A stretch of 64,000 nucleotides of DNA from a bacterium. GTDB taxonomy: Bacteria; Bdellovibrionota; Bacteriovoracia; Bacteriovoracales; Bacteriovoracaceae. The stretch spans positions 62,001 to 126,000 of the forward strand of contig JAUHVL010000009.1 in NCBI GenBank assembly GCA_030425045.1. Reading direction: 5' to 3'. The notes under the pieces are model-generated. The model was given only the letters and a program-made list of their open reading frames with translations. It ran no database searches and had not been told where the DNA came from. Positions within the stretch are counted from its first letter, which is position 1. Every line of letters begins with the position of its first letter. The position numbers were made by a program, and so were the translations under genes. Of the stretch, positions 7,246 to 15,632 are shown in pieces.

Positions 7246-8910
7246 ATGAACAAATTTTTATTAATCACACTTTTAATTTTTTCCATGATGGGATCATCAT
7301 GTGTTCAAGAGTCTGCTCGCTCTTCTTCTGCCATCATTAATCAAATTTCAGGATCAAACAATGGTCCTCCTCCAGCAACTTTTTGTGAAGACTTTTGGGA
7401 TGTCACTAGTACTCCTCAAGCTTGTGTATCAGAATGTAGTGCTCTAACAAAAATAGCTGATGAAGATGAATTACAAGATATTCTTTTTGTTATTAATAGA
7501 GACTTTAATGCAACTGATGCAGAATTTATCATTAATAATATTGAAAGTGCTGTTGGAGTTTGCGTTGCTAAAAACCCAAGACCAACAGATCAAATTGAAG
7601 TCAATAGTGACTTCTGTGCTTGTAAAGATGGCAAAAGTGATTTGATTAATAATTGTCAGTCAGTCTGTAGTAGTAAACCAAATACTTCTACTTCAGTCCT
7701 TTATGGATCTGTTACCTTAACGGGAGCCGATGTTCTTTTTAACCCAGAACTCGGAAGTTTAGAAAATTGGTGTACTGTTCCTCTCGTTGGTTCAGAAACT
7801 CCAGGATGTGCCTTAGAACTAATTTCAGGAAACGATACAAAAACTATCGACATCTCAGTCAGTGGAAATAATTTTCAAGCGAACTTAAGTGACCTCGATG
7901 TTCCGTATGGAAAGACATTTATTGCTCGAATCATTGAGTCTCAATCAGGATCAAACGCAACAACCAAGACGTTTCAGCTTTATCGTTACCAAGAAGAAGA
8001 TAATGATGATGAAACACTTTTAAAAGTTATGCCTATTTCTCAATATAACTGTATTTCAGTAGCGGGAACAGAAGATCAAGGTAGTGGTAATTTTAATTTT
8101 GATCGTTATATTAAAACTCATTATTATTTTGCTTCTTCTTCTACTCCCCCTGCGATTCCAGACACTGTCGTCCCTCCAGTTCTTTGTCACGATATAAATG
8201 AGTTTGGAACTAAAGATAGTGCTCTTCACCCAAGGCTTGGATTACGACCTATTCACTTTGCTCTTTGGAATGTAAGCGATATACGTTTTGTCGATTTAGA
8301 TAGAAATGGTTTTCCTGATCTTAACGACACCATCGAAGCTGCTCTTGCGAGAACGGGAGATAATGTTGTCGGAAGACAAATTTTTCACCTTCTCCAGTGG
8401 CCTAATATGCCTAGAATCACGGGACTTACCCCAAGTGATAATCCAAACCTTGGTATTTTTATGCAGCCTTGGCTAGATGAAAACGACAACGGCTTTTGCC
8501 CCGATGAAGACGACCTCAGTACAGGATCAAACAATGTCTTTCGAGAACTTGGGAAGTATGTTGGTGAAACGGAAGCTGTTTATTTAGCAGAGAGTGAATT
8601 TGTACAAAATCCTGATGGCTCTCTTATCACCGACGTAATGATCATGAGAGAAACTGATCTGGAAAAAATTTGGTTTTACTTTGAAAAAGGCCAGCATGTT
8701 AAACCTGATACTTTTACCGTTAACTCTAAAACAATCCATTACTATTGGCCTATCGATGAAGACAATCCCTATATAAGAAAGTCTGATAGTCTCCTTTATA
8801 CCATTAAGTTTCCATCTAATATTGGCAACGCTGGGGCAAGTAGTGGGCTTCCCAACAGTATCAACCCACCTGATAAAAGATTTGGGTGTGTGCCTAAATA
8901 TTCAGATTAA
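7246..8910 (+). CDS. Lipoprotein of unknown function with EF-hand-like calcium loops
   Basis: Translation from ATG 7246 gives a lipoprotein signal MNKFLLITLLIFSMMGSSC with lipobox GSSC and lipidation at Cys19. The mature domain is about 535 residues, Cys-rich near the N-terminus (FCEDFW, QACVSECS, DFCACKDGK, NNCQSVCS). Two acidic loops match the DxDxNGxxD calcium pattern: DLDRNGFPDLND in the middle and DENDNGFCPDEDD further on. No enzyme motif is seen. It is probably a surface or periplasmic structural protein. It stands alone on the plus strand and converges on the GspE-like gene, overlapping its stop by 4 bp. Confidence 0.75.
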   Translation: MNKFLLITLLIFSMMGSSCVQESARSSSAIINQISGSNNGPPPATFCEDFWDVTSTPQACVSECSALTKIADEDELQDILFVINRDFNATDAEFIINNIESAVGVCVAKNPRPTDQIEVNSDFCACKDGKSDLINNCQSVCSSKPNTSTSVLYGSVTLTGADVLFNPELGSLENWCTVPLVGSETPGCALELISGNDTKTIDISVSGNNFQANLSDLDVPYGKTFIARIIESQSGSNATTKTFQLYRYQEEDNDDETLLKVMPISQYNCISVAGTEDQGSGNFNFDRYIKTHYYFASSSTPPAIPDTVVPPVLCHDINEFGTKDSALHPRLGLRPIHFALWNVSDIRFVDLDRNGFPDLNDTIEAALARTGDNVVGRQIFHLLQWPNMPRITGLTPSDNPNLGIFMQPWLDENDNGFCPDEDDLSTGSNNVFRELGKYVGETEAVYLAESEFVQNPDGSLITDVMIMRETDLEKIWFYFEKGQHVKPDTFTVNSKTIHYYWPIDEDNPYIRKSDSLLYTIKFPSNIGNAGASSGLPNSINPPDKRFGCVPKYSD

Positions 8911-10451
8911 GAACTTCGAATTAAACTATTTAAAACTTGGGCCTCTCTCATAATTGTTCTTAAAGGAACAACTCTAAGTATTTCATCTAGAGAGGTATAA
9001 CCTCGCATGGCCTTTTTCAGGCCATCGACTAGTATCGATTCATGTCTTCTTTTTATAAGTAATCTTCTCACTTCCGACATTTCACCTTTTGAACTATAAA
9101 CCGCTTTCGTTAGCTCATCATCTAACATAAGATGCTCGTACAGCCCCACTCTTCCCTTATAGCCCGTTCCATGACAAGCCTCACAGCCTTCTCCAATGAT
9201 AAACTCGCCTTTGATAGGTACAATCCCCATCTCTTTAAGCTTTGACGTGGCCTTAGTATCAGAGGTTTTACAATGCGGACAAACACGACGAACGAGTCTT
9301 TGGTTGATGATTCCCAAAATTGCCGAACTTAAGTTTTCCCAACTACAGTTCAGCCCCCATAGTCTTGTAAACGTACCTAGCAATTCTGGTGAATGAAGGG
9401 TTGCTATAATAAGAGAACCGTTGGAACTTGCCTGTATTGCGAGATCGGCAGTCTCTCGATCCCTTACCTCTCCAATTAACATCACATCAGGATCTTGCCT
9501 TAGAAAAGCACGCATATAATCTTTGAAGTCCATATTAGTTGAAACTTCTTTATGGTTAACACCAGGAATTGCATTTTCAACGGGATTCTCCACCGTGAGA
9601 ATTTTTTTATTTTCGTTAGCAAGATAAGATAGTGCCGAGAAAACGGTGGTCGATTTCCCAGAGTTAGTTGGCCCTGTCACAAGAATGAGCCCCTCAGTAT
9701 TATTGATCATGGTAAAGAGATCTGATCTAAGTTTACTTCTCATTCCTAGATTTTTAATATCAGTTACTTTTTTTAACTTCTCAGTAAGTCTAATAACAAG
9801 ATCAACGCCATTTAGCGCAGGAACGGCATTCACTCTCAGCGTAAACTCTCTATTTTCTCCATCATCATATGTGACAGTAAAACTTCCATCTTGAGATATT
9901 TTACTTTTACTGGCATCCATCTCTGCTAAAACCATCACTCTATTTACAAACTCTTTAACGTTTCCAAGAGAAATGGGACTTGCAACGTTATTTAAAACAC
10001 CATCAACTCGGTAGCGTAAATCGACATCATTTTCATACACTTCAATATGAATGTCAGAAGCCTCGAGATAAATTCCATGGGCGACTACCTGATTAACCAG
10101 TTCGGGAATATTCTCATCTTTTTTATAATCAAAAGTGTGAGTGGGGCTGAGTTTGAGTTTGGTCTTTTGAGAAGAAGAAAGAGCTTGGGCATTTTTATAA
10201 ATCTGATTAATAGCAAAGTTAAATTCATAACGATTAATTTGAACGGGTTTAATTTCAGATTGAACTTGGCCCTCTAACTTTTTAATCGTCAGATCATCTT
10301 CACTATCAAGCATTCCAAGATAAAAGTTATGATCACCTTCTAGATTTCCAAGGGGAATGACATGATATTTCTGAGCAGTATTATAAGGTAATAAGTTCGC
10401 CAACTTTTTACTTAGGTCAAAGCACGACAAATCAATAAAGCTTTTACTCAC
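8907..10451 (-). CDS. GspE/PilB-family secretion or pilus ATPase, orphan
   Basis: The 514-aa protein has the type II secretion/type IV pilus ATPase layout: an N-terminal domain, the arginine/Asp-box region, Walker A GPTNSGKST near residue 263 (the usual G after GPT is N), LRQDPDVMLIGEVRDRETA covering the Asp box and Walker B, a His-box-like ATLHSPE, and a C-terminal four-cysteine zinc module (CPHCKT...CEACHGTG). It would power pseudopilus or pilus assembly at the inner membrane. No gsp or pil partner genes lie next to it, so the machine it serves is unknown. The sensor-like HSPEL replaces the common HTNDA. Start at MSKSFIDLSCF. Confidence 0.88.
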   Translation of the reverse strand: MSKSFIDLSCFDLSKKLANLLPYNTAQKYHVIPLGNLEGDHNFYLGMLDSEDDLTIKKLEGQVQSEIKPVQINRYEFNFAINQIYKNAQALSSSQKTKLKLSPTHTFDYKKDENIPELVNQVVAHGIYLEASDIHIEVYENDVDLRYRVDGVLNNVASPISLGNVKEFVNRVMVLAEMDASKSKISQDGSFTVTYDDGENREFTLRVNAVPALNGVDLVIRLTEKLKKVTDIKNLGMRSKLRSDLFTMINNTEGLILVTGPTNSGKSTTVFSALSYLANENKKILTVENPVENAIPGVNHKEVSTNMDFKDYMRAFLRQDPDVMLIGEVRDRETADLAIQASSNGSLIIATLHSPELLGTFTRLWGLNCSWENLSSAILGIINQRLVRRVCPHCKTSDTKATSKLKEMGIVPIKGEFIIGEGCEACHGTGYKGRVGLYEHLMLDDELTKAVYSSKGEMSEVRRLLIKRRHESILVDGLKKAMRGYTSLDEILRVVPLRTIMREAQVLNSLIRSS

Positions 10452-10523
10452 GTTTTTTTCCTTCTTAAAATTTCAAATGCTATAATATTTTATACCAAAA
10501 AAATAATTCAGAAAGGATGAATA

Positions 10524-11048
10524 ATGAGCGACAAGTGGATTGATCAGTTAAAGCAATATACCGGAATTAAAGATAGCGTAAAAGCAACCTATGCCCTTTC
10601 TCTTGCTCTTCCTTTCGCTTTGGTCAGTTATGTCGATCGTGATATTTCCACAGGTGAAGTGAGCTTTACTCGTAAATATTTAAAGTCAAAGCTTAATTAC
10701 GATGATACTGCTATCGAGTATCTTTTTGACTTTGCCCTCGCCGTGGTCAGAAAGTGTAAATATAATTTTAATCATTATGATACATTTTTTTATTGTTTAA
10801 ATTCTGCGCTAAAGGAAGATGATAAAAGAGATTTCTTGGCCAATCTTTATGTGCTCTCAAGACAAGACATGGAAATTGAAAAAAATGAAGAAAAGGTCAT
10901 TATGAAAGTTATTAAACAACTTAATATGGATGAGCTCTATGCTAGTGGTTTTAAGGCTATTGAGCAGTTTTATCTCGACTGCAAAGCTGGTCTTGATACC
11001 TCCGAAACCTATCAAGTCGTTCATGGCGCCGAGAAATTTGAGATTTAA
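10524..11048 (+). CDS. Small helical protein, possibly TerB-like
   Basis: The 174-aa protein starts at an ATG with GAAAGGAT upstream and has no signal peptide or membrane span. Two segments resemble the repeats of the TerB/DjlA helical fold: ALPFALVSYVDRDISTGEVSFTRKYL and FLANLYVLSRQDMEIEKNEEKVIMKVIKQLNM, each a helix, an acidic turn, then a second helix. The resemblance is a visual pattern, not a confirmed match. The stop is two bases from the start of the DUF808 gene, so the two are certainly co-transcribed; TerB-like proteins often associate with membrane partners. Confidence 0.5.
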   Translation: MSDKWIDQLKQYTGIKDSVKATYALSLALPFALVSYVDRDISTGEVSFTRKYLKSKLNYDDTAIEYLFDFALAVVRKCKYNFNHYDTFFYCLNSALKEDDKRDFLANLYVLSRQDMEIEKNEEKVIMKVIKQLNMDELYASGFKAIEQFYLDCKAGLDTSETYQVVHGAEKFEI

Positions 11049-11050
11049 TT

Positions 11051-11863
11051 ATGTTTTCATTACTTGCCCTACTAGATGATATTGCTACTACTTTAGATGA
11101 TGTTGCCGTCATGACAAAAGTGGCGATGAAAAAAACTAGTGCCTTAATGTCTGACGACCTCGCAGTTAACGCAGGTGTCGTTCATGGAGTTAATCCAGAT
11201 CGAGAGCTTCCCATGGTTAAGGCCATTTTTATTGGCTCTCTCGTTAATAAAGTTATCGCCATTGGCGGTGCTCTTATCTTACTTGCGGTTTATCCCCCCC
11301 TACTCAATCTTGTTCTCTTATTAGGTGGACTATTTCTATGTTATGAAGGAGCTTACAAAGTAAGTGAGAAAGTTTTTGGTAAAAAAGATCAAAAAGAAAA
11401 AAAGCAGCTTAGTGAAAAACAAAAAATTAAAGGTGCTATCAAAACAGACCTTATCCTTTCTATCGAAATCATCGCTATCGCAAAGTCTGCTCTTAAAGGA
11501 ACTTTTCTTGAGCAAACACTTGCCCTTATTCTTGTTGGGTTGGCCGCTTCACTTATCATTTATGGTTTGGTCGCTATTTTAGTAAAAATTGATGACTTCG
11601 GTCTTTATCTCATTAAAAAGGGATATAAAGGTGCTGGATCTAAGCTTGTTTATGCCATGCCTTTTATGATGAAAGGATTAGGAATCTTGGGAACCACAGC
11701 GATGTTTCTCGTCGGTGGAGGAATCTTCGCTCATCAATTTCACCTTCCACTATATGCACCAGAAATGCTTCAAAATTTACTTTTAGGATTCATCATGGGC
11801 GCATTCACTCTTCCTCTCGTTGGCCTTGTTATGAAGCTCAAAAAGCCAAATAGCGTGACCTAA
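11051..11863 (+). CDS. DUF808 (YedI-like) inner-membrane protein
   Basis: The N-terminus MFSLLALLDDIATTLDDVAVMTKVAMKKTSALMSDDLAVNA is the conserved signature of DUF808/YedI. It is followed by VHGVNPDRELPMVKAIFIGSLVNKV and several transmembrane helices (about residues 55-95, 130-180, 200-225, 240-262). At 270 aa it is somewhat shorter than typical members, through a short central loop. YedI has no established function. It is coupled (2-bp gap) to the TerB-like gene, and a gap of about 150 bp follows before the next gene. Confidence 0.88.
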   Translation: MFSLLALLDDIATTLDDVAVMTKVAMKKTSALMSDDLAVNAGVVHGVNPDRELPMVKAIFIGSLVNKVIAIGGALILLAVYPPLLNLVLLLGGLFLCYEGAYKVSEKVFGKKDQKEKKQLSEKQKIKGAIKTDLILSIEIIAIAKSALKGTFLEQTLALILVGLAASLIIYGLVAILVKIDDFGLYLIKKGYKGAGSKLVYAMPFMMKGLGILGTTAMFLVGGGIFAHQFHLPLYAPEMLQNLLLGFIMGAFTLPLVGLVMKLKKPNSVT

Positions 11864-12019
11864 AAATCTTACTGTAATTAAATGTTAGGTTTTCAAAACA
11901 GCACGATCGACTCAAATCAAAAATAACTTAATTATAACGGCTACTTAGGTAACTTCTAAAAGTATGTAAGGATTAACTCCTCTTTGGTTTCTTACATTAA
12001 TTGATGTTATATTCCGGCC

Positions 12020-13084
12020 ATGAAAAAACTAATGATTTGTACACTTTTCTTTTTAATGAACTTTACTCACGCTCAAACACTTACCATCCACGGTAAAGTT
12101 GTTAAAACGAGTCGTCTCTCAGGAGATCCAAGAGTTAATCTTATAGGTGCTGTTATCGCTGAAAATTTATCCGTTGATCTCGGAGAAAATTCATTAAAAG
12201 ATATACCCGCAGGTTCTTCAGTCTACTTTCAAAAGAACTTTGGAGAACAAAGTAATTTAAAAGTTTCTGGTATGGTGATTAATAGGCCAATGGCCAACCA
12301 ACAATGGACTTTTAAAAATGGAAAAAGCCTAACCCTCAATTGTGGTCGCTACGCAAGTGGTCCCGCCTTTATCGAACTTTCTAAAGATTTTGATCTTCTT
12401 AGTGGTTGTCGCTCAGCAGTTGATCAAAGCTGGAATAGTTTTATTATTAAAGATAAAAGTAGCCTCGCCTTTTTTCAAAATGGAAAATTAAAAGGATCTT
12501 CTCTCACAGCTGGAACACTTAATCTTAATGGTCAAAGTGTTTCCCTAGAAGAAGATAAAGGCGTTCGTTATCACGATAACGGTCAGCTCTTCTATTTTCA
12601 CCCAGCTGCTGGTGCAGAATTTACAGCATCGACAGAGTTAAATGATGATACTGTTTTTTATCAACCTGAAACGATGGATAGCTTCGCCGTTATGTTTCAT
12701 GAAAATGGTCAACTCTCTACGGCCATCTTAAAAGAGCCGGAAGCTGAAGTAACGGTTACACTTTTTGGAACAGAGGTTCCTTTCTTTATCGCTAGCGGTC
12801 CTGTGGGATTTAACGAATCGGGAATTGTCGACAGGCTATCTCTTAAAAACAGACTTACTGTCGTTGTAGCAGAAGCTACCTTTATCAAAAGTACAGAAAC
12901 TTATTTTCAAGCAGTCAGTTATGGTCGTGTTACTCCAGGAATGGAAATATCGATTGCCGCTGGAGAGCAGCTTTTTCTAGAGAGCTCCGCTGAAAGAAAA
13001 AACCTTAGGGCCTTTACTGAGCAAGGCCAGCAAGGACTTACTTTTTTCAATGAAGTTTCAAGTAAGCCCTTTATTTCAAAATAA
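12020..13084 (+). CDS. Secreted MORN-like repeat protein (354 aa)
   Basis: The signal peptide MKKLMICTLFFLMNFTHA precedes a beta-rich mature protein. It contains several short units of the MORN/YwqK type, aromatic-x-x-NG-x-hydrophobic: FKNGKSL, FQNGKLKG, YHDNGQLFYF, FHENGQLSTA and FNESG. The same layout, including a central GC-containing segment (LLSGCRSAVDQSWNSF against YKMGCNSMSQKWFE), recurs in the protein at 25293-26246, so the two are probably paralogues. MORN-like sheets are generic scaffolds; no function can be assigned. It is monocistronic and meets the M48 protease gene tail to tail with a 1-bp gap. Confidence 0.7.
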   Translation: MKKLMICTLFFLMNFTHAQTLTIHGKVVKTSRLSGDPRVNLIGAVIAENLSVDLGENSLKDIPAGSSVYFQKNFGEQSNLKVSGMVINRPMANQQWTFKNGKSLTLNCGRYASGPAFIELSKDFDLLSGCRSAVDQSWNSFIIKDKSSLAFFQNGKLKGSSLTAGTLNLNGQSVSLEEDKGVRYHDNGQLFYFHPAAGAEFTASTELNDDTVFYQPETMDSFAVMFHENGQLSTAILKEPEAEVTVTLFGTEVPFFIASGPVGFNESGIVDRLSLKNRLTVVVAEATFIKSTETYFQAVSYGRVTPGMEISIAAGEQLFLESSAERKNLRAFTEQGQQGLTFFNEVSSKPFISK

Positions 13085-13085
13085 A

Positions 13086-14084
13086 CTAAGAAAGTAATTT
13101 TTTAATATACTTAAACTCTCGAGAGCTTACTTTCGTTCCCACATTTCTATTTGAACTTGCCATCTCTCTCATTTGAGAAACTCTTTGCTCTGAAGGAGGA
13201 TGAGTTGACATGGCATCGGCAAACGTTCTCATGACAGCATTTTGCTTACCTTGATGTTTCTTTTCCATTTCAAGTAAACGGTTATAAAAAAGTCCGATAT
13301 GATCTTTATGAAAACCAGCATTGAGTGAGGTTTTAAAGCCTATACGATCAGCTTCCATCTCGTCTTCTCGACTATTGGCCATAAAAGCAAACTTCGAAAT
13401 GAGAAGCCCACCAGCACCACCAGCGGCTGCACCATACATGGAGATTCTTCTCAAGCACTCTTTATCTTCTTTTTTACAAACCGCTTTTCCAAGGGCAAAT
13501 CCAGCAGCCCCACCGAGGATTGCTCCTCCGATACCATAGAGAATACTTTTCGTTTGAGCTTTATTTGCAGCATCGATTCTTTCTGCCGTATGCCTTGCTT
13601 GAATATGACCAATTTCATGGCCAACAACTCCAGCAAGCTCTGCTTCACTTTTTGCCAATTGAATAAGTGGAGCCGTTACAAAAACTGTTCCGGCAGGTAA
13701 GGCAAAGGCGTTTACCATTTTTGCCTTACACACTCTAAAATTATAATTATAAGGCTTACCACCTAAGTTATTGGCAGCGACAATATCATTTCCAAGAGAA
13801 GTTATATAACGCTGAACTCTTGCATTAGGATGTCGAGGGTATTCTTTTTCCATTTTTGGAAGATACTCTCTCGTCATTTTTCTTTCATCATTAACGGTCA
13901 AAGAAGTCTCTTGTCCGGTATTGTCCCCTTCTCTATATCTTGTCTTTTTCGCTGAAGCACAACCCGCTAATAAAAGAGGAGCTGCCTTAAGGAAAACTCT
14001 TCTTCCCGCTGGTGTTGAGTTAATTTGAATTAAGTCTTTTCTCAGCTGACTTAATAACATCTCTTTTCTAACATCAGTTTTCAT
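13086..14084 (-). CDS. M48-family metalloprotease with twin-arginine lipoprotein signal
   Basis: The protease motif HEIGHIQARH (about residues 154-163) is the M48 zinc site, with EDEMEADRIG supplying the third ligand Glu and STHPPSEQR typical of the BepA/LoiP group. The N-terminus is unusual: a polar stretch, then GRRVFLKAAPLLLAGCAS, which combines a twin-arginine motif (RRVFLK, Arg28-29) with a lipobox LAGC (lipidation at Cys42). A Tat-exported periplasmic lipoprotein protease for envelope protein quality control is the natural reading. A Gly/Ala-rich hydrophobic segment lies between the HEIGH site and EADRIG. It lies at the distal end of the yajC-tat-secDF block. Confidence 0.9.
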   Translation of the reverse strand: MKTDVRKEMLLSQLRKDLIQINSTPAGRRVFLKAAPLLLAGCASAKKTRYREGDNTGQETSLTVNDERKMTREYLPKMEKEYPRHPNARVQRYITSLGNDIVAANNLGGKPYNYNFRVCKAKMVNAFALPAGTVFVTAPLIQLAKSEAELAGVVGHEIGHIQARHTAERIDAANKAQTKSILYGIGGAILGGAAGFALGKAVCKKEDKECLRRISMYGAAAGGAGGLLISKFAFMANSREDEMEADRIGFKTSLNAGFHKDHIGLFYNRLLEMEKKHQGKQNAVMRTFADAMSTHPPSEQRVSQMREMASSNRNVGTKVSSREFKYIKKLLS

Positions 14085-14110
14085 CCTCTAACTCCATTAG
14101 TTTACTTGAA

Positions 14111-14686
14111 TTAAAAAAAAGTTTTTTTAGTAATCTCCCAAAAGGGAGTAATTTCTGCTTTAAAATAAATAATAAATAAGGCGATTCTTGAAATTTGTAA
14201 GACGATAACTCTAGTAAGAGTTCTTTTTAAACTACCGACAAAGCCCACTTCATCTTTGGTATTTTTATGACTTTTCTTCCACATATAACCAGCAATAAAA
14301 ATTAAGATATTAAGGCCTAAAAACGTCAGCAGACGGTTACGATCTTTAACAATAGCAAACATTCCAGGAACGGCTTTTTCATCCCTTAACACTCTAGCAA
14401 AAAAAGTAAACCATTTTGAATTTTCTTTAAAGAGTGGTCCGATGGGAAGAACTCGAATTCTTTCTTCTAATACTTTTGCCACTTCCTCTTCGGGTGCCGC
14501 TTGATAACTTTCTAAAATAGTTTTTACGACTTTATCGGGATCAATTTTTGGAAGACTTGGAGCAGCCCCTTGCTCCGTTACAACTTCTTCTGTTACTTCT
14601 TCATCAACAAATTCTTCTTCCTCTTCTTGGGCGTAGAGACTTAGTCCCACAAGCAAAAAAAGGAAGAGAATTATTTTTTTAAGCAT
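14111..14686 (-). CDS. Membrane protein of unknown function, coupled to secF
   Basis: ATG 14686 overlaps the end of secF by eight bases (ATGCTTAA), indicating translational coupling. The 191-aa product has a signal peptide or anchor (MLKKIILFLFLLVGLSLYAQ), an acidic run EEEEEFVDEEVTEE, a soluble section of about 80 residues, and two further hydrophobic spans near the C-terminus (LLTFLGLNILIFIAGYMW and VIVLQISRIALFIIYF). No family is recognised. Its position after secDF and before the M48 protease suggests a role in or near the Sec/YidC export complex, but this is inference from context. Confidence 0.65.
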   Translation of the reverse strand: MLKKIILFLFLLVGLSLYAQEEEEEFVDEEVTEEVVTEQGAAPSLPKIDPDKVVKTILESYQAAPEEEVAKVLEERIRVLPIGPLFKENSKWFTFFARVLRDEKAVPGMFAIVKDRNRLLTFLGLNILIFIAGYMWKKSHKNTKDEVGFVGSLKRTLTRVIVLQISRIALFIIYFKAEITPFWEITKKTFF

Positions 14687-15608
14687 TCGCAGTTGTATTT
14701 TCGGGAGCTTTCTCTCCACTAAACCTATCAAAGAAAAGTGTTACAGGAGCAGCAATATAGATTGATGAGTAAGTACCAACAATCACACCTAAGCTGATCG
14801 CTAAGAAGAAATCTCTAATTGCTAAACCACCAAAGAAAAACATCGTGATCGAAATAAAGAGTGTTGTTCCCGATGTTAATACGGTACGAGAAAGAGTTTC
14901 ATTAACAGCGTTATTAATATGATCGACGAGAGAGCGACCTGAGTATTTTTGCTCATGTTCACGAACTCGGTCATAAACAATCACCGTATCGTTTACCGAG
15001 TAACCAATCACGGCAAGTAGTGCGGCAACTGTCTGTAGAGTAAACTCAGTTCCTGAAAAAGCAAAAACGCCTAGAATAATAGAGACGTCGTGAAAAAGGG
15101 CCGCAATCGCTCCTGGAGAATACTTAAAATCAAAGCGAAGACCGATATAAACCATAATGGCCAAAAGCGCCCAGAGCATGGCCTGAAAACCAGAGAGTCT
15201 TAACTCTGCACCAGCTTTAGGACCAACGATATCAACCTTTCGAACTTCTAGCCCTTTGTTTTGAAAATCCTTCCCTAAGGCTTCACTTACATTTTTCGTA
15301 ATTAGATTTAACCCTTGCTCACTTCCTGGAACCTTAATCAGATACTCTCGATTTAGAGTTTCACCTATTGATTGAACAGAAATCCCTGAAAAGCCTTGCT
15401 GTTTTAAATCCTTTCTAATCTCTTCAGCTTTTACATCTTGTTGAAAGAGAACTTGAATTTCAGCTCCCCCTCTAAAGTCGACTCCATATTTCATCTGTGA
15501 AAAGAGTGCGTATAGAGATACGGCCACAAGAATAATTGAAACGGGAAAGGTAAACGCAAACATTGAAGAGAACTTAATTTTTGTGTCTGGTCTGATAATT
15601 TGAAACAT
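14679..15608 (-). CDS. secF: Protein-export membrane protein SecF
   Basis: The 309-aa protein has the expected SecF plan: first transmembrane helix, the VDFRGGAEIQV motif at the start of the periplasmic domain, then five more helices with the conserved SVNDTVIVYDRVREH stretch and the SRTVLTSGTTLF loop. With SecD it uses the proton-motive force to pull preproteins out of SecYEG on the periplasmic side. It lies 25 bp downstream of secD on the same strand and overlaps the following gene by 8 bp. Length and motifs are normal. Confidence 0.97.
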   Translation of the reverse strand: MFQIIRPDTKIKFSSMFAFTFPVSIILVAVSLYALFSQMKYGVDFRGGAEIQVLFQQDVKAEEIRKDLKQQGFSGISVQSIGETLNREYLIKVPGSEQGLNLITKNVSEALGKDFQNKGLEVRKVDIVGPKAGAELRLSGFQAMLWALLAIMVYIGLRFDFKYSPGAIAALFHDVSIILGVFAFSGTEFTLQTVAALLAVIGYSVNDTVIVYDRVREHEQKYSGRSLVDHINNAVNETLSRTVLTSGTTLFISITMFFFGGLAIRDFFLAISLGVIVGTYSSIYIAAPVTLFFDRFSGEKAPENTTANA

Positions 15609-15632
15609 TTTACTATTTCCTTATATAAATAA

